A program made the translations under genes and the position numbers. A stretch of 64,000 nucleotides of DNA from Luteococcus sp038433135. GTDB taxonomy: Bacteria > Actinomycetota > Actinomycetes > Propionibacteriales > Propionibacteriaceae. Under the pieces are notes generated by a model. The model did no database searches. It was not told where the DNA came from and was given only the letters and a program-made list of their open reading frames with translations. This document shows positions 14,916 to 24,219 of this stretch, in pieces; within the stretch, counting starts at the first letter, position 1; each line of letters opens with the position of its first letter. The DNA lies in NCBI RefSeq assembly GCF_038433135.1, contig NZ_JBCDMV010000015.1, positions 8,582-72,581 on the forward strand. The letters run 5' to 3'.

Positions 14916-14957
14916 GGTCCGGCCGGGTAGGGGAGTGATCCTCCGCCCGGCCGGGCC
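14916..14957 (+). terminator. Hairpin after fusA
   Basis: A 12-bp GC stem (GGTCCGGCCGGG with CCCGGCCGGGCC, one wobble), plus an inner GGAG/CTCC, lies 8 nt after the stop. It lacks a T-run and may terminate or stabilise the fusA mRNA. Confidence 0.55.
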
Positions 14958-15024
14958 AGCACCCGGGAATCAGTTTGACTATGAAGCTCGGGTGCACAAA
15001 ACTTGGACGGTACCCTTGCCCAGC

Positions 15025-15052
15025 TTGCTGGACGGGGAACCGAGCCTAGTAA
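15025..15052 (+). promoter_or_regulatory. Promoter of tuf
   Basis: TTGCTG (15025-15030), a 16-nt spacer and TAGTAA (15047-15052). A weaker candidate, TTGACT at 14975, lies upstream. Confidence 0.5.
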
Positions 15053-15061
15053 ATCAGGACA

Positions 15062-15084
15062 CACAGCGGGATCTCCCCGCTGTG
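15062..15084 (+). other. Hairpin at the 5' end of the tuf leader
   Basis: A perfect 9-bp stem CACAGCGGG/CCCGCTGTG with loop ATCTC lies about 10 nt after the predicted -10. It would sit at or near the 5' end of the abundant tuf mRNA and may stabilise it. Confidence 0.5.
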
Positions 15085-15139
15085 GTTACACCCAGTACGC
15101 CCCGCGGAGAGCGTGGCGGCAATCCAGAAGGAGCCCTCA

Positions 15140-16333
<1,194 letters not shown>

Positions 16334-16379
16334 CCCCAGGTCACTGATCATGGTCAGGTGACAGCCTGATTCAAACGGT

Positions 16380-16409
16380 GGGGCCCCGATCCGCAAGGAT
16401 CGGGGCCCC
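16380..16409 (+). terminator. Terminator after tuf
   Basis: A perfect 13-bp stem (GGGGCCCCGATCC and complement) with loop GCAA is followed by ATCATTT. Confidence 0.8.
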
Positions 16410-16440
16410 ATCATTTGTGCTTGTTCGAAGCCCATCGGGC

Positions 16441-16478
16441 AAAGGGAAAAGGGCCACACACCGGGTGGTGTGTGGCCC
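16441..16478 (-). terminator. Terminator of the LysM gene (minus strand)
   Basis: A perfect 12-bp stem (GGGCCACACACC and complement, loop GGGT) is followed on the minus strand by TTTTCCCTTT. It lies 26 nt past the LysM gene stop and is convergent with the tuf terminator. Confidence 0.8.
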
Positions 16479-16504
16479 TCCTGTGCTCCTGGCTGATCCG
16501 CAGG

Positions 16505-17110
16505 TCACTCCGGGATGGTGAAGACCTGGCCGGGGTAGATCAGGTCAGGGTTCTTCACCCCGTTGGCGCGCGCGATGTCCATGTAGTCGACGCCGAACTT
16601 GGCGCCGATCTCGCTCAGGTTGTCACCGGGCTTGACCGTGTAGGTGCGCTTGGGCTTCACTGCCGGGGCGGCGGGGGCGTGCGCCGGAGCCTGCTGCTCC
16701 TTGCGCTGCTCCGCTGCCTTGGCCTCGGCCTGCTGCTTGGCCTTCGCCTCGGCCTCGGCCTTCGCCTTCGCGTCCGAGGCGGCCTTGGCATCGGCGTCGG
16801 CCTTCGCCTTGGCATCCGAGGCGGCCTTGGCATCGGCGTCGGCCTTCGCCTTGGCATCCGAGGCGGCCTTGGCATCGGCAGCTGCGGCGGAATCCGACTT
16901 GGCCTTCTCATCGGCCTCGGCCTTGGCGCGGGCCTCGGCATCGGCCTTCTCCTTGGCGTCCAGCTCTGCCTGGGCGGCGGCCGCGGTGGCCTCATTGCCG
17001 GCCTGCTCGCTGTCGAACCGGGCCTGCTCCTCGGGGGTCACCTCTGCCTGAGGCTGCGCCTCGTCCTTGTCCAGGCCCAGCTTGTCCTTGATACTGTCAA
17101 AAAGTCCCAT
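16505..17110 (-). CDS. LysM protein with Ala/Lys repeat helix, Kbp-like N-terminus
   Basis: A 201-residue protein. The N-terminus MGLFDSIKDKLGLDKD resembles the start of Kbp/YgaU potassium-binding proteins. Residues about 25-140 are an Ala/Lys/Glu/Asp-rich, probably long alpha-helical region with 14-residue repeats (AKAKADADAKAASD). A LysM domain (about 156-200: YTVKPGDNLSEIG to IYPGQVFTIP) ends it. No signal peptide or membrane segment is visible, so secretion is unclear. The start has an excellent AGGAAGAGGAG site. The usual BON domain of Kbp is absent. It could be a cell-wall-binding or cytoplasmic LysM protein; function unknown. Confidence 0.85.
   Translation of the reverse strand: MGLFDSIKDKLGLDKDEAQPQAEVTPEEQARFDSEQAGNEATAAAAQAELDAKEKADAEARAKAEADEKAKSDSAAAADAKAASDAKAKADADAKAASDAKAKADADAKAASDAKAKAEAEAKAKQQAEAKAAEQRKEQQAPAHAPAAPAVKPKRTYTVKPGDNLSEIGAKFGVDYMDIARANGVKNPDLIYPGQVFTIPE
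16773..16879. repeat. 42-bp tandem repeat inside the LysM gene
   Basis: Two full 42-bp units (16773-16814 and 16815-16856) are identical, followed by a half unit; more diverged units continue to the left. Each unit encodes 14 residues, so copy-number change keeps the frame. Confidence 0.85.
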
Positions 17111-17222
17111 GACTCCTCTTCCTGTGGGGACGCCCCACCTCGGGCGCATGACTCTCACGCTAGACCCAAAGGGGTGGGCCAGGGCCCAAGAACCAGCCGA
17201 TTACGCCGCTGGCTGACAGGGC

Positions 17223-19493
17223 TCAGGCGCGGACCAGCAGGGCCACCGGGAAGCGGGCGAAGACCTCGGACAGGCGGGTCGCCCCCTGGTGGGTCACGCC
17301 AGTCACCTGGTCAACCCAGCTGCCGTCGAGTGCCAGCGTGCTGTCCTGCCAACCACCCTCCTGCTCCAGCCGCAGCGGAAGCCGGGTTGCCAGGGTCAGC
17401 AGGCCGCTGCGTTCGAAGCCCAGCAGGTGCTGGGCGGCCATCCCGCTGGCCACCACCGGGCGGTAGCCGGCGAACAGTTCCGGACGTTCCCGGCGAAGGC
17501 GGAGCACGGTGCGAACCACGGCCTGCTTCGCCGCCGGATCCTGGGCGTCGGCCGGGCGCCGGGTCAGCAGGTCACGCAGCCCGGGGTAGTCCACCGGCCG
17601 CCGGTTGTCCGGGTCCACCAGGGAGTCGTCCCAGACTTCCGTGCCCTGGTAGACGTCGGGAATGCCGGGCATGGTCAGCTGCACCAACTTCTGGGCCAGG
17701 CTGTTGCTGCGGGCCGGCGCGTCCAGGGCGGCGGTCAGCTCGTCCCACGAGCCGCGAATGGCCGGGTGGTCGTAGCTGGTCTCGACCGCGGCATGGACCG
17801 CGCCCTCGAAGTCCTCGTCGGGAGCCATCCAGCTGGTCGCCAGCCCGGCCTCGCGCATCGCTTTGACCGCATAGTCGTGCAGCCGTTGCCGGGTCTCGAT
17901 CGGGCCCGTCCCGGCCAGCGTCTGCGCCAGCAGGTGCGCGAAGGTCGGTTCCGGGATGCTGGTGTGCTCGGTGAAGGCGTCCAGGAAGGCGGTCCAGGGC
18001 TCGCGGAGCTCGGAGAGGGCGGCCAGCCGAGCACGGACATCCTCGCCGCGCTTGGTGTCATGGGTGGCCAGCGAGGTCATCGACTCCGGCAGTTCCCGCT
18101 CCCGGCGATCCATCGCCCGGTGGAAGTCGCGCGGTTCGATGCCGAAGCTCGACGGATGCCCACCCACCTCGTTGAGGGCGACGAAGCGATTGGCCCGGTA
18201 CCAGGCCGTGTCCTCCACGCCCTTGGCCATCACCGCACCGGTGAACTGCTGGAAGCGGCGCGCCGCCTCCAGGTTGACGTCGAGCAGCTGGGGTTCCAGC
18301 ACGTCCAGCACCGGCGCCAGAGCGGTCACGTCGTGCCGGGTATTGGCCAGTGCGGCCGTCAGGGCGGCATCGTCGTCGGGCAGGTAGGTGCGGTAGACCT
18401 CCATCCGGGCGGCGAGCTGGTGCAGGCCCTCCGCGATGCGCTCCGGCGAGACGCCGCCCAGATCCAGCAGGGAGATCAGCCGTCGGGTCTCCGCCCCGAA
18501 CATCTCCTTCGCCATCCAGGTCTTCCCGGCCAGCACGTGCTGCTCCACGTCCAGCTCGTCGCCCGTGCGTCGCTGGTAGTCGGTGGTGAAGAAGTCCTCC
18601 GCCGACGGATCGACGAAGACCTGGTTGACCTCGGTCATCGCGTCGTAGCCGGTGGTGCCCGCGACCGGCCAGTCGGGCATCGGCTCGCCGTGCTCCAGGA
18701 TCTTCTCCGCCACGATCCACGCCTCGGGACAGGCTTCGGCCAACCGCTCGAAGTACTCCTTCGGGTCCACCAAACCGTCCGGGTGGTCCACCCGCAGCCC
18801 CTCGATGCCGTCCTCGGCGACCATCCGGAAGACCCGCTCGTGGGTGGCCCGCAAGACCTCTGGATCCTCGATCCGCACCCCGGCCAGCGTGGCCACGGCG
18901 AAGAAGCGTCGATAGGTCAACAATTCATTGCCCTCGACACCCGGAACCAGCCGGTAGTGCTGGCGATCATGCACCTGACGAGGCGAATCACCCGGCTGGG
19001 CGGTCCCGGGCGCGACGGGGAAACGATGCTCGTAGAAGCTCAGCTCGGTGGCGTCGTCGTTCAGGCTGAGGTGCTCGACGTCGTCAGCCCCGCCCAGCAC
19101 GGGGACGGCGATCGGGCCGGCGGCCCAGTCCACGTCGAACCACGACGCGTATGGCGACTCCTGCCCGTGCTCCAGCACACTCCACCAGGCGGGATTCTCC
19201 CAGGCATGCGCGATGCCCAGGTGGTTCGGCACGATGTCCACCACGATCCCCAGCCCCTTGGCGCGGGTGGCCGTGACCAGCTCCCGCCAGCCCTCCTCAC
19301 CGCCCCGCTGCGGGTCGATCGTGGTCGGGTCGGTGACGTCGTAGCCGTGGCCGGAGCCGGTGGTCGAGGTCAGGATGGGGGAGAGGTAGAGCGCGCCGAC
19401 GCCGAGCTCGTCCAGGTAGTCGACCAGCGCGGCGGCATCCTGCAGCCGGAAGTCGGGGGTGATCTGCAGCCGGTAGGTGGAGGTGGGCTTCAT
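17223..19493 (-). CDS. treY: Maltooligosyl trehalose synthase
   Basis: A 756-residue GH13-family enzyme that isomerises the reducing-end linkage of maltooligosaccharides to a trehalose linkage; TreZ then releases trehalose. It begins MKPTSTYRLQITPDF, typical of TreY. It carries VDIVPNHLG, the nucleophile Asp236 in RVDHPDGL, the acid Glu263 in WIVAEKIL and LATHDTKRGEDVRAR. ATG 19493 is preferred to the longer frame because TAGGCT lies 7 nt upstream (leaderless type) and family proteins start here. TreZ and TreX are not in the window. It faces the divergent DUF4112 gene across 84 bp. Confidence 0.95.
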   Translation of the reverse strand: MKPTSTYRLQITPDFRLQDAAALVDYLDELGVGALYLSPILTSTTGSGHGYDVTDPTTIDPQRGGEEGWRELVTATRAKGLGIVVDIVPNHLGIAHAWENPAWWSVLEHGQESPYASWFDVDWAAGPIAVPVLGGADDVEHLSLNDDATELSFYEHRFPVAPGTAQPGDSPRQVHDRQHYRLVPGVEGNELLTYRRFFAVATLAGVRIEDPEVLRATHERVFRMVAEDGIEGLRVDHPDGLVDPKEYFERLAEACPEAWIVAEKILEHGEPMPDWPVAGTTGYDAMTEVNQVFVDPSAEDFFTTDYQRRTGDELDVEQHVLAGKTWMAKEMFGAETRRLISLLDLGGVSPERIAEGLHQLAARMEVYRTYLPDDDAALTAALANTRHDVTALAPVLDVLEPQLLDVNLEAARRFQQFTGAVMAKGVEDTAWYRANRFVALNEVGGHPSSFGIEPRDFHRAMDRRERELPESMTSLATHDTKRGEDVRARLAALSELREPWTAFLDAFTEHTSIPEPTFAHLLAQTLAGTGPIETRQRLHDYAVKAMREAGLATSWMAPDEDFEGAVHAAVETSYDHPAIRGSWDELTAALDAPARSNSLAQKLVQLTMPGIPDVYQGTEVWDDSLVDPDNRRPVDYPGLRDLLTRRPADAQDPAAKQAVVRTVLRLRRERPELFAGYRPVVASGMAAQHLLGFERSGLLTLATRLPLRLEQEGGWQDSTLALDGSWVDQVTGVTHQGATRLSEVFARFPVALLVRA

Positions 19494-19500
19494 GCCGATG

Positions 19501-19506
19501 AGCCTA
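19501..19506 (-). promoter_or_regulatory. -10 of probable leaderless promoter (treY)
   Basis: TAGGCT on the minus strand, 7 nt before the treY ATG; no Shine-Dalgarno sequence in between. Confidence 0.5.
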
Positions 19507-19565
19507 ATGGGAGCCACCGGCACTTCCGCGCCGCCGACCGCGCATTCCGCTCTTGGCTGCACGGC

Positions 19566-19571
19566 TACCGT
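19566..19571 (+). promoter_or_regulatory. -10 of probable leaderless promoter (DUF4112 gene)
   Basis: TACCGT lies 6 nt before GTG 19578 with no Shine-Dalgarno sequence. It is back-to-back with the treY promoter. Confidence 0.4.
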
Positions 19572-19577
19572 TGTCCC

Positions 19578-20072
19578 GTGAGCACCCCACATCCCCGCGC
19601 CGGGCGGGCCGCGCGACCCGACGTCGGCACCTCCCGCAGTCTGGCGCGTACGCTGGACGACCTGGTGACCATTCCCGGCACCAACATCACCATCGGCGCC
19701 GACGCGCTGCTCGGGCTGGTCCCCGGCGTCGGTGATGCGGCCACCACTGCGATGGCCAGCCTGATCCTGGTGGACGCCGTCCGCGCCCAGGTGCCGCTGC
19801 CGGTGCTGGCCCGGATGGTCGCCAATTGCGGACTGGACGCGCTGCTGGGGCAGATCCCGCTGGTGGGGGACCTGGCCGACATCGGCTTTCGCTCCAACCG
19901 GAAGAACCTGCGGCTGCTGGAACGCGCCGTCGCCGACCCCAAACGGGTGGAACGCAACAGCGTGGCCTATCTGGCGGCCGCCAGCGCGATGGTGCTGGTG
20001 GCAATCCTGGCGATGATCGCGGCGACCCTGTTTGCGCTGTGGTGGGTGGGAAGGGTGCTCGGGATCTTCTAG
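19578..20072 (+). CDS. DUF4112 family membrane protein
   Basis: A 164-residue protein starting at GTG (MSTPHPRAGRAARPD). It carries the DUF4112 pattern: LDDLVTIPGTNITIGADALLGLVPGVGD, then IPLVGDLADIGFRSNRKNLRLLE. A C-terminal hydrophobic segment (about 137-163) and a weaker one near 45-70 suggest a small inner-membrane protein. The function of the family is unknown. It is a single gene, convergent with glnS (89-nt gap). Confidence 0.85.
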   Translation: MSTPHPRAGRAARPDVGTSRSLARTLDDLVTIPGTNITIGADALLGLVPGVGDAATTAMASLILVDAVRAQVPLPVLARMVANCGLDALLGQIPLVGDLADIGFRSNRKNLRLLERAVADPKRVERNSVAYLAAASAMVLVAILAMIAATLFALWWVGRVLGIF

Positions 20073-20161
20073 CTCGGGCGGGCGCTGGGTGACCGAGGGT
20101 TGGGCGCGGGCGGATGCCGCGGTCGGAAGGAGCACTCCGTGCCCTGTCCTCCCGCGGCGGG

Positions 20162-21853
20162 TTACTTGCGCTTCTGCAGGGCCGCCCACTCGTCGCGCAG
20201 ACCCACGGTGCGGTGGAAGAGCATCGGCTGGTCGGGATCGCAGGCGAAGTAGCCGGTGCGCTCGAACTGCACCACTTCACCGGGCTGGGCCTCGGCCAGG
20301 GCCTGCTCCACCTTGCAGCCGGTCAGCAGCGTGCGGGATTCGGGGTTCAGGTCATCCAGCGCCTCGCCGGTGGCCTCGCCGGGGATCCGGGCGGTGAACA
20401 GCCGCTCGTAGAGGGCCACCGTCGCATCCACCGCGTGTGCCGCGGAGACCCAGTGCATGGTCGACTTCACCTTGCGGCCGTCCGGGGCGTCGCCGCCGCG
20501 GGTGGCGGGATCGTAGGTGGCCAGCACCTCCACCACATTGCCGTCGGCGTCCTTGACGATGTCGTGCGCCTTGACGAAGTAGGCGCCGCGAAGCCGCACC
20601 TCCCGATCCAGCGTCAGCCGGAAGTACTTCGGCGGGGGCACCTCGGCAAAGTCGTCCTGCTCAATGTACAGGGTGCCGCTGAAGGGCATCCGGCGCAGCC
20701 CGTCCTCGGCGCGCTCCGGGTTGTTGGTCACCTCGAAGTACTCCACCACCGGCTCGCCGTTGGCGTCGGTGGGCCAATTGGTCAGGGTCAACTTCAGCGG
20801 GCGCAGCACCGCCATCCGCCGCTGCGCCGTCAGGTTGAGCTCGCGGCGCACGAAGGACTCGAACTCCTCGATCGCCTTCACCGAATTGTTGCGGGTGGTT
20901 CCGATCGCGGTCATGAAATTGCGGATGGCGGCTGCGGGGTAGCCGCGGCGGCGCATTCCACGCAGCGTCGGCATCCGGGCGTCGTCCCAGCCGTCGACGA
21001 TGCCCTCGTCCACCAGCTTCTTCAGCCGACGCTTGGAGGTGATGATGTGGGTCAGCTCCAGCCGGGCGAATTCCATCTGGCGCGGCTTGTCGCCAGGCAA
21101 CGGCAGGTGCTCCAGGAACCAGTCGTAGAGCGGGCGGTGGGCGTCGAACTCCAGGCTGCACAGGGAATGTGTGACCCCCTCGATGGCATCGCTCTGGCCG
21201 TGCGCCCAGTCATAGGTGGGGTAGATGCACCAGGTGTTGCCGGTGTTGTGGTGCTCGGCGTGCCGGATCCGGTACATCACCGGGTCGCGCAGCCACATGT
21301 TCTCCGAGGCCATGTCGATCTTCGCCCGCAGGCATCGCGAGCCGTCGGGGAACTCCCCGTCGCGCATCCGGCGCAGCAGGTCCAGGCTTTCGGCGGCCGG
21401 ACGATCCCGGAAGGGGGAATTGGTGCCGGGCACGCCGAAGCCACCCTTCTGGGCGCTGATCGTCTCGCCATCCTGGTCGTCGACATAGGCCAGGCCCTGC
21501 TCCACCAGGTGCTCGGCCCAGGCGTAGAGCTGCTCGAAGTAGTCGCTGGCGTGCACCGTGATGCCGGGGGTGTAGCCCAGCCAGGAGATGTCGTCCTTGA
21601 TCGAGTCGACGTACTCCGTCTCCTCGGTGCCCGGGTTGGTGTCGTCCAGCCGCAGATTGCACACCCCGCCGAATTCCTGGGCGACGGAGAAGTTCTGCAC
21701 GATCGCCTTGGCATGGCCGATGTGCAGGTAGCCATTCGGCTCGGGGGGGAAGCGGGTCTGCACACGCTGGCCGTAGGTCCCCTGCTCATTGTCACGACGC
21801 ACGGCATCGCGGATGAAATCATTGGCGGCAACCACGGGATCAGGGGCATTCAT
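20162..21853 (-). CDS. glnS: Glutaminyl-tRNA synthetase
   Basis: A 563-residue class Ic synthetase that charges tRNA-Gln. It has the GlnRS signature PPEPNGYLHIGHAKA (HIGH at about residues 44-47), LRLDDTNP, and the KMSKS-like ITSKRRLKKLV, followed by the beta-barrel anticodon-binding domains. Start ATG 21853 matches the family and has TAGTTT 7 nt upstream; a longer frame exists but overlaps the gltX promoter. Many actinobacteria lack GlnRS and use GatCAB instead. Its presence next to gltX implies a direct route to Gln-tRNA. Confidence 0.96.
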   Translation of the reverse strand: MNAPDPVVAANDFIRDAVRRDNEQGTYGQRVQTRFPPEPNGYLHIGHAKAIVQNFSVAQEFGGVCNLRLDDTNPGTEETEYVDSIKDDISWLGYTPGITVHASDYFEQLYAWAEHLVEQGLAYVDDQDGETISAQKGGFGVPGTNSPFRDRPAAESLDLLRRMRDGEFPDGSRCLRAKIDMASENMWLRDPVMYRIRHAEHHNTGNTWCIYPTYDWAHGQSDAIEGVTHSLCSLEFDAHRPLYDWFLEHLPLPGDKPRQMEFARLELTHIITSKRRLKKLVDEGIVDGWDDARMPTLRGMRRRGYPAAAIRNFMTAIGTTRNNSVKAIEEFESFVRRELNLTAQRRMAVLRPLKLTLTNWPTDANGEPVVEYFEVTNNPERAEDGLRRMPFSGTLYIEQDDFAEVPPPKYFRLTLDREVRLRGAYFVKAHDIVKDADGNVVEVLATYDPATRGGDAPDGRKVKSTMHWVSAAHAVDATVALYERLFTARIPGEATGEALDDLNPESRTLLTGCKVEQALAEAQPGEVVQFERTGYFACDPDQPMLFHRTVGLRDEWAALQKRK

Positions 21854-21860
21854 GGCGGCA

Positions 21861-21866
21861 AAACTA
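21861..21866 (-). promoter_or_regulatory. -10 of probable leaderless promoter (glnS)
   Basis: TAGTTT on the minus strand ends 7 nt before the glnS ATG. Confidence 0.45.
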
Positions 21867-21915
21867 GCATGCACCCGCGACGCGTCGCCCTGCCGGTGGC
21901 GGCGGGCGCTCACGA

Positions 21916-21921
21916 TAGGCT
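21916..21921 (+). promoter_or_regulatory. -10 of short-leader promoter (gltX)
   Basis: TAGGCT lies 9 nt before ATG 21931, so the mRNA would have a leader of 0-3 nt. It is divergent from the glnS promoter, with 50 bp between the two -10 elements. Confidence 0.5.
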
Positions 21922-21930
21922 GGCGCCATC

Positions 21931-23427
21931 ATGACTGAAGCGCTGAACTCCGTCCCCACCACCGCCGACCTGTCGCCCGCGCGGCTGCGCGTCGCCCCGT
22001 CCCCGACGGGTGATCCGCACGTCGGAACCGCCTACATGGCCCTGTTCGACAAGGCCTGGGCCCGGCGCACCGCCGGCGCCTTCGTGCTGCGGATCGAGGA
22101 CACCGACCAGGCCAGGCTGGTGCCCGGCTCGGAGCAGCAGATCTACGACACCCTCGAATGGCTCGGTCTTGGTCCCGACGAGGGGCCACAGCAGGGCGGT
22201 GACTTCGGCCCCTACCGGCAGTCGGAGCGACTGGAGACCTATCGGCCCTTCGTCGAGCAGTTGATCGCCGACGGCCATGCCTACTACTGCTGGTGCAGCT
22301 CGGAGCGGCTGAAGGAGATGCGCGAGCAGCAACAGGCGGAGAAGCGGGATGTGATCGGCTACGACCGGCTCTGCCTGGGCAAGAGCAAGGAAGAGCGTGC
22401 GCAGCTGCCCGGCTTCCAGGAGACCCCCGTCGTGCGGATGCTCATTCCCGACGACGTCGAGCTGACCTTCGACGACCTGATCAACGGCCCCACCTCCGCA
22501 CCGCGCCCCGACGACCAGGTGATCTTGAAGACCGACGGCTTCCCCACCTACCACCTGGCCGTCGTCGTCGACGATCACCTGATGGGGATCACCCACGTGG
22601 TGCGCGGCCAGGAGTGGATCAGCTCCACCCCGAAGCACCTGCTGCTGTACCGGTGGTTGGGCCTTCCGGCCCCGCGCTTCGCCCACATGCCGCTGATCCG
22701 AAATACCGATCGCTCCAAGATCAGCAAGCGGAAGAACCCGGCCGCCCGGTTGACCTGGTTCCGGGAGCAGGGCTACCTGCCCGAGGCACTGTTGAACTTC
22801 CTGATGCTGCTCGGCTACCCGCCGGTCCGCGACGGGGAAGAGGTGCAGAGCTTCGACGATTTCGTCGCCGCCTTCGACTGGTCCAAGATCAATCCCGCCG
22901 GGCCGATCTTCGACATGGACAAGCTGAACTGGCTCAATGCCCACTACATCCGCACCATGCCCGCGGCTGACCTTGCCGCCCGGATCGAGCGCTACTGGGC
23001 CGAGCACGACCAGCCGGAGCTGGACGACAAGGCGCGCGAGTTGCTGGTGGGTGCCACTCCGCTGATCCAGGAGCGGCTGACCATGCTGAGCGAGGCGCAG
23101 GAGAAGCTGGCCTTCCTCTTTGCCGAGGATGCCTCGATCAGTGCCCCCGACGCGGTGGTGGCCAAGCTCACCGATGACGCGCCGCGGGTGCTGGACGCCG
23201 CGATCTCCGTGCTGGAGGGGCTGGAGCCCTTCGACGCCGAGACCATCCAGGCCGCGCTGCGGGCCAAGCTGGTGGACGAGCTGGGGATCAAGCCGAAGTT
23301 CGCCTTCGCCCCGGTGCGGGTCGGCATCACCGGCAGCAATGTCAGCCCGCCGCTGTTCGAGTCGATGGAGCTGCTGCGGCACAATTCGTCGATCCGACGG
23401 CTGAAGGCCTTCCGCGCGACCCTCTGA
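21931..23427 (+). CDS. gltX: Glutamyl-tRNA synthetase
   Basis: A 498-residue class Ic synthetase. It has the GluRS form of the HIGH motif, VAPSPTGDPHVGTAY (His30), LRIEDTDQ, and KISKRKNP as KMSKS (about residues 263-267); a helical anticodon-binding domain follows. Because glnS is present beside it, this enzyme is likely a discriminating GluRS that charges only tRNA-Glu; that is inference. It ends at a palindromic repeat shared with the convergent exonuclease gene. Confidence 0.96.
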   Translation: MTEALNSVPTTADLSPARLRVAPSPTGDPHVGTAYMALFDKAWARRTAGAFVLRIEDTDQARLVPGSEQQIYDTLEWLGLGPDEGPQQGGDFGPYRQSERLETYRPFVEQLIADGHAYYCWCSSERLKEMREQQQAEKRDVIGYDRLCLGKSKEERAQLPGFQETPVVRMLIPDDVELTFDDLINGPTSAPRPDDQVILKTDGFPTYHLAVVVDDHLMGITHVVRGQEWISSTPKHLLLYRWLGLPAPRFAHMPLIRNTDRSKISKRKNPAARLTWFREQGYLPEALLNFLMLLGYPPVRDGEEVQSFDDFVAAFDWSKINPAGPIFDMDKLNWLNAHYIRTMPAADLAARIERYWAEHDQPELDDKARELLVGATPLIQERLTMLSEAQEKLAFLFAEDASISAPDAVVAKLTDDAPRVLDAAISVLEGLEPFDAETIQAALRAKLVDELGIKPKFAFAPVRVGITGSNVSPPLFESMELLRHNSSIRRLKAFRATL

Positions 23428-23435
23428 TTGTCACC

Positions 23436-23529
23436 CCTCGACAGGCTCGGGGAACGTGGTGGCCCGTCGGGCTCGGGGCTGTGGTTGCGTTCGCGCTCGA
23501 CGTGGCCACGGCGGCCGAGCCTGTCGAGG
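23436..23529. repeat. Palindromic intergenic repeat, copy 1
   Basis: Perfect 15-bp inverted arms CCTCGACAGGCTCGG (23436-23450) and CCGAGCCTGTCGAGG (23515-23529) flank an internal GTGG-rich core with a second, partial GGGCTCGGGG motif. It fills the gap between the convergent gltX and exonuclease genes. The same arms recur near 40025, 51961 and, degenerate, 55942. Confidence 0.85.
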
Positions 23530-23540
23530 CCATTTCCTGA

Positions 23541-24212
23541 CTACTGCAGCTTCTTCAGCGGGGTCTCCCAGCCGAGCTCACCGACCTGGGCCAGGTAGAG
23601 CTCGGCACAGGCCAGGGCGTCGGTCAGTGCCTCGTGCGCCCGGTAGCGGGGCAGGCCGTACTGGTCGCGCGCTCCCCACAGGCGCAGCGCGCCGGGCGGT
23701 GGCTCGTCATCGAACCCCTTGGTGAGCAGCCGGTACTGCAATTGCATGGTGTCCACGGTGCCGATCGGCACGCTGGCGCCCCAGACCTGCTGCATGGCGC
23801 GGGCCAGGAAACCGGTCTCGATCACCGCGTGGTGGGCCAGCAGTACCCGACCCCGCAGGGCGGTGAGCAGCTCGGTCAGGGCATCGGCCAGCTCCACCCC
23901 GCCGGCCAGCTGGTCGTCGGTGATCCGGTGGATGGTGGCGCTCTGGCCCACCTGTGCGTCGGATCGGATCACCAGGTGCCCGGCCCCCGCCAGGGTGATC
24001 GCGGGGCCGTCCACCGGGACGAAGCCGATGCTGAGCAGCCGATCGGTGGTCGGCTCCAACCCGGTGGTCTCGATGTCGACCGCCAGCAGCCGCAATGCGC
24101 TGGCCGGGGTGGATGAGGCCGGGGGAGCGACGGCCGCGAAGTCCCGCAGCGGCCCCTCGGGGAGCGAGGCGGAGAGCTTCTCCGGTGAGGTCTTTCGTCC
24201 AAACAGGGCCAT
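23541..24212 (-). CDS. DEDDh-type 3'-5' exonuclease (DnaQ-like)
   Basis: A 223-residue protein with a DnaQ-like fold. Motif I is Asp46/Glu48 in AVDIETTG. Motif III is His193-x4-Asp198 in AHEALTDAL. In motif II, LLAHHAVIETGFL, a Glu (132) stands where Asp is normal, which may alter metal binding. It is the distal gene of a two-gene operon with the cNMP/CBS/DUF294 protein (7-nt gap), a pairing also seen in proteobacteria. The substrate is unknown; it is not the replicative epsilon subunit by context. Confidence 0.85.
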   Translation of the reverse strand: MALFGRKTSPEKLSASLPEGPLRDFAAVAPPASSTPASALRLLAVDIETTGLEPTTDRLLSIGFVPVDGPAITLAGAGHLVIRSDAQVGQSATIHRITDDQLAGGVELADALTELLTALRGRVLLAHHAVIETGFLARAMQQVWGASVPIGTVDTMQLQYRLLTKGFDDEPPPGALRLWGARDQYGLPRYRAHEALTDALACAELYLAQVGELGWETPLKKLQ

Positions 24213-24219
24213 GGCCGCC

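Noticed and set aside
16773..16879. CRISPR array
   Set aside because: The 42-bp units are directly adjacent without spacers and lie in frame inside the LysM gene.
17289..19577. Plus-strand open frame opposite treY, continuous with the DUF4112 gene
   Set aside because: Only the part from GTG 19578 matches a family; the rest is the antisense of treY.
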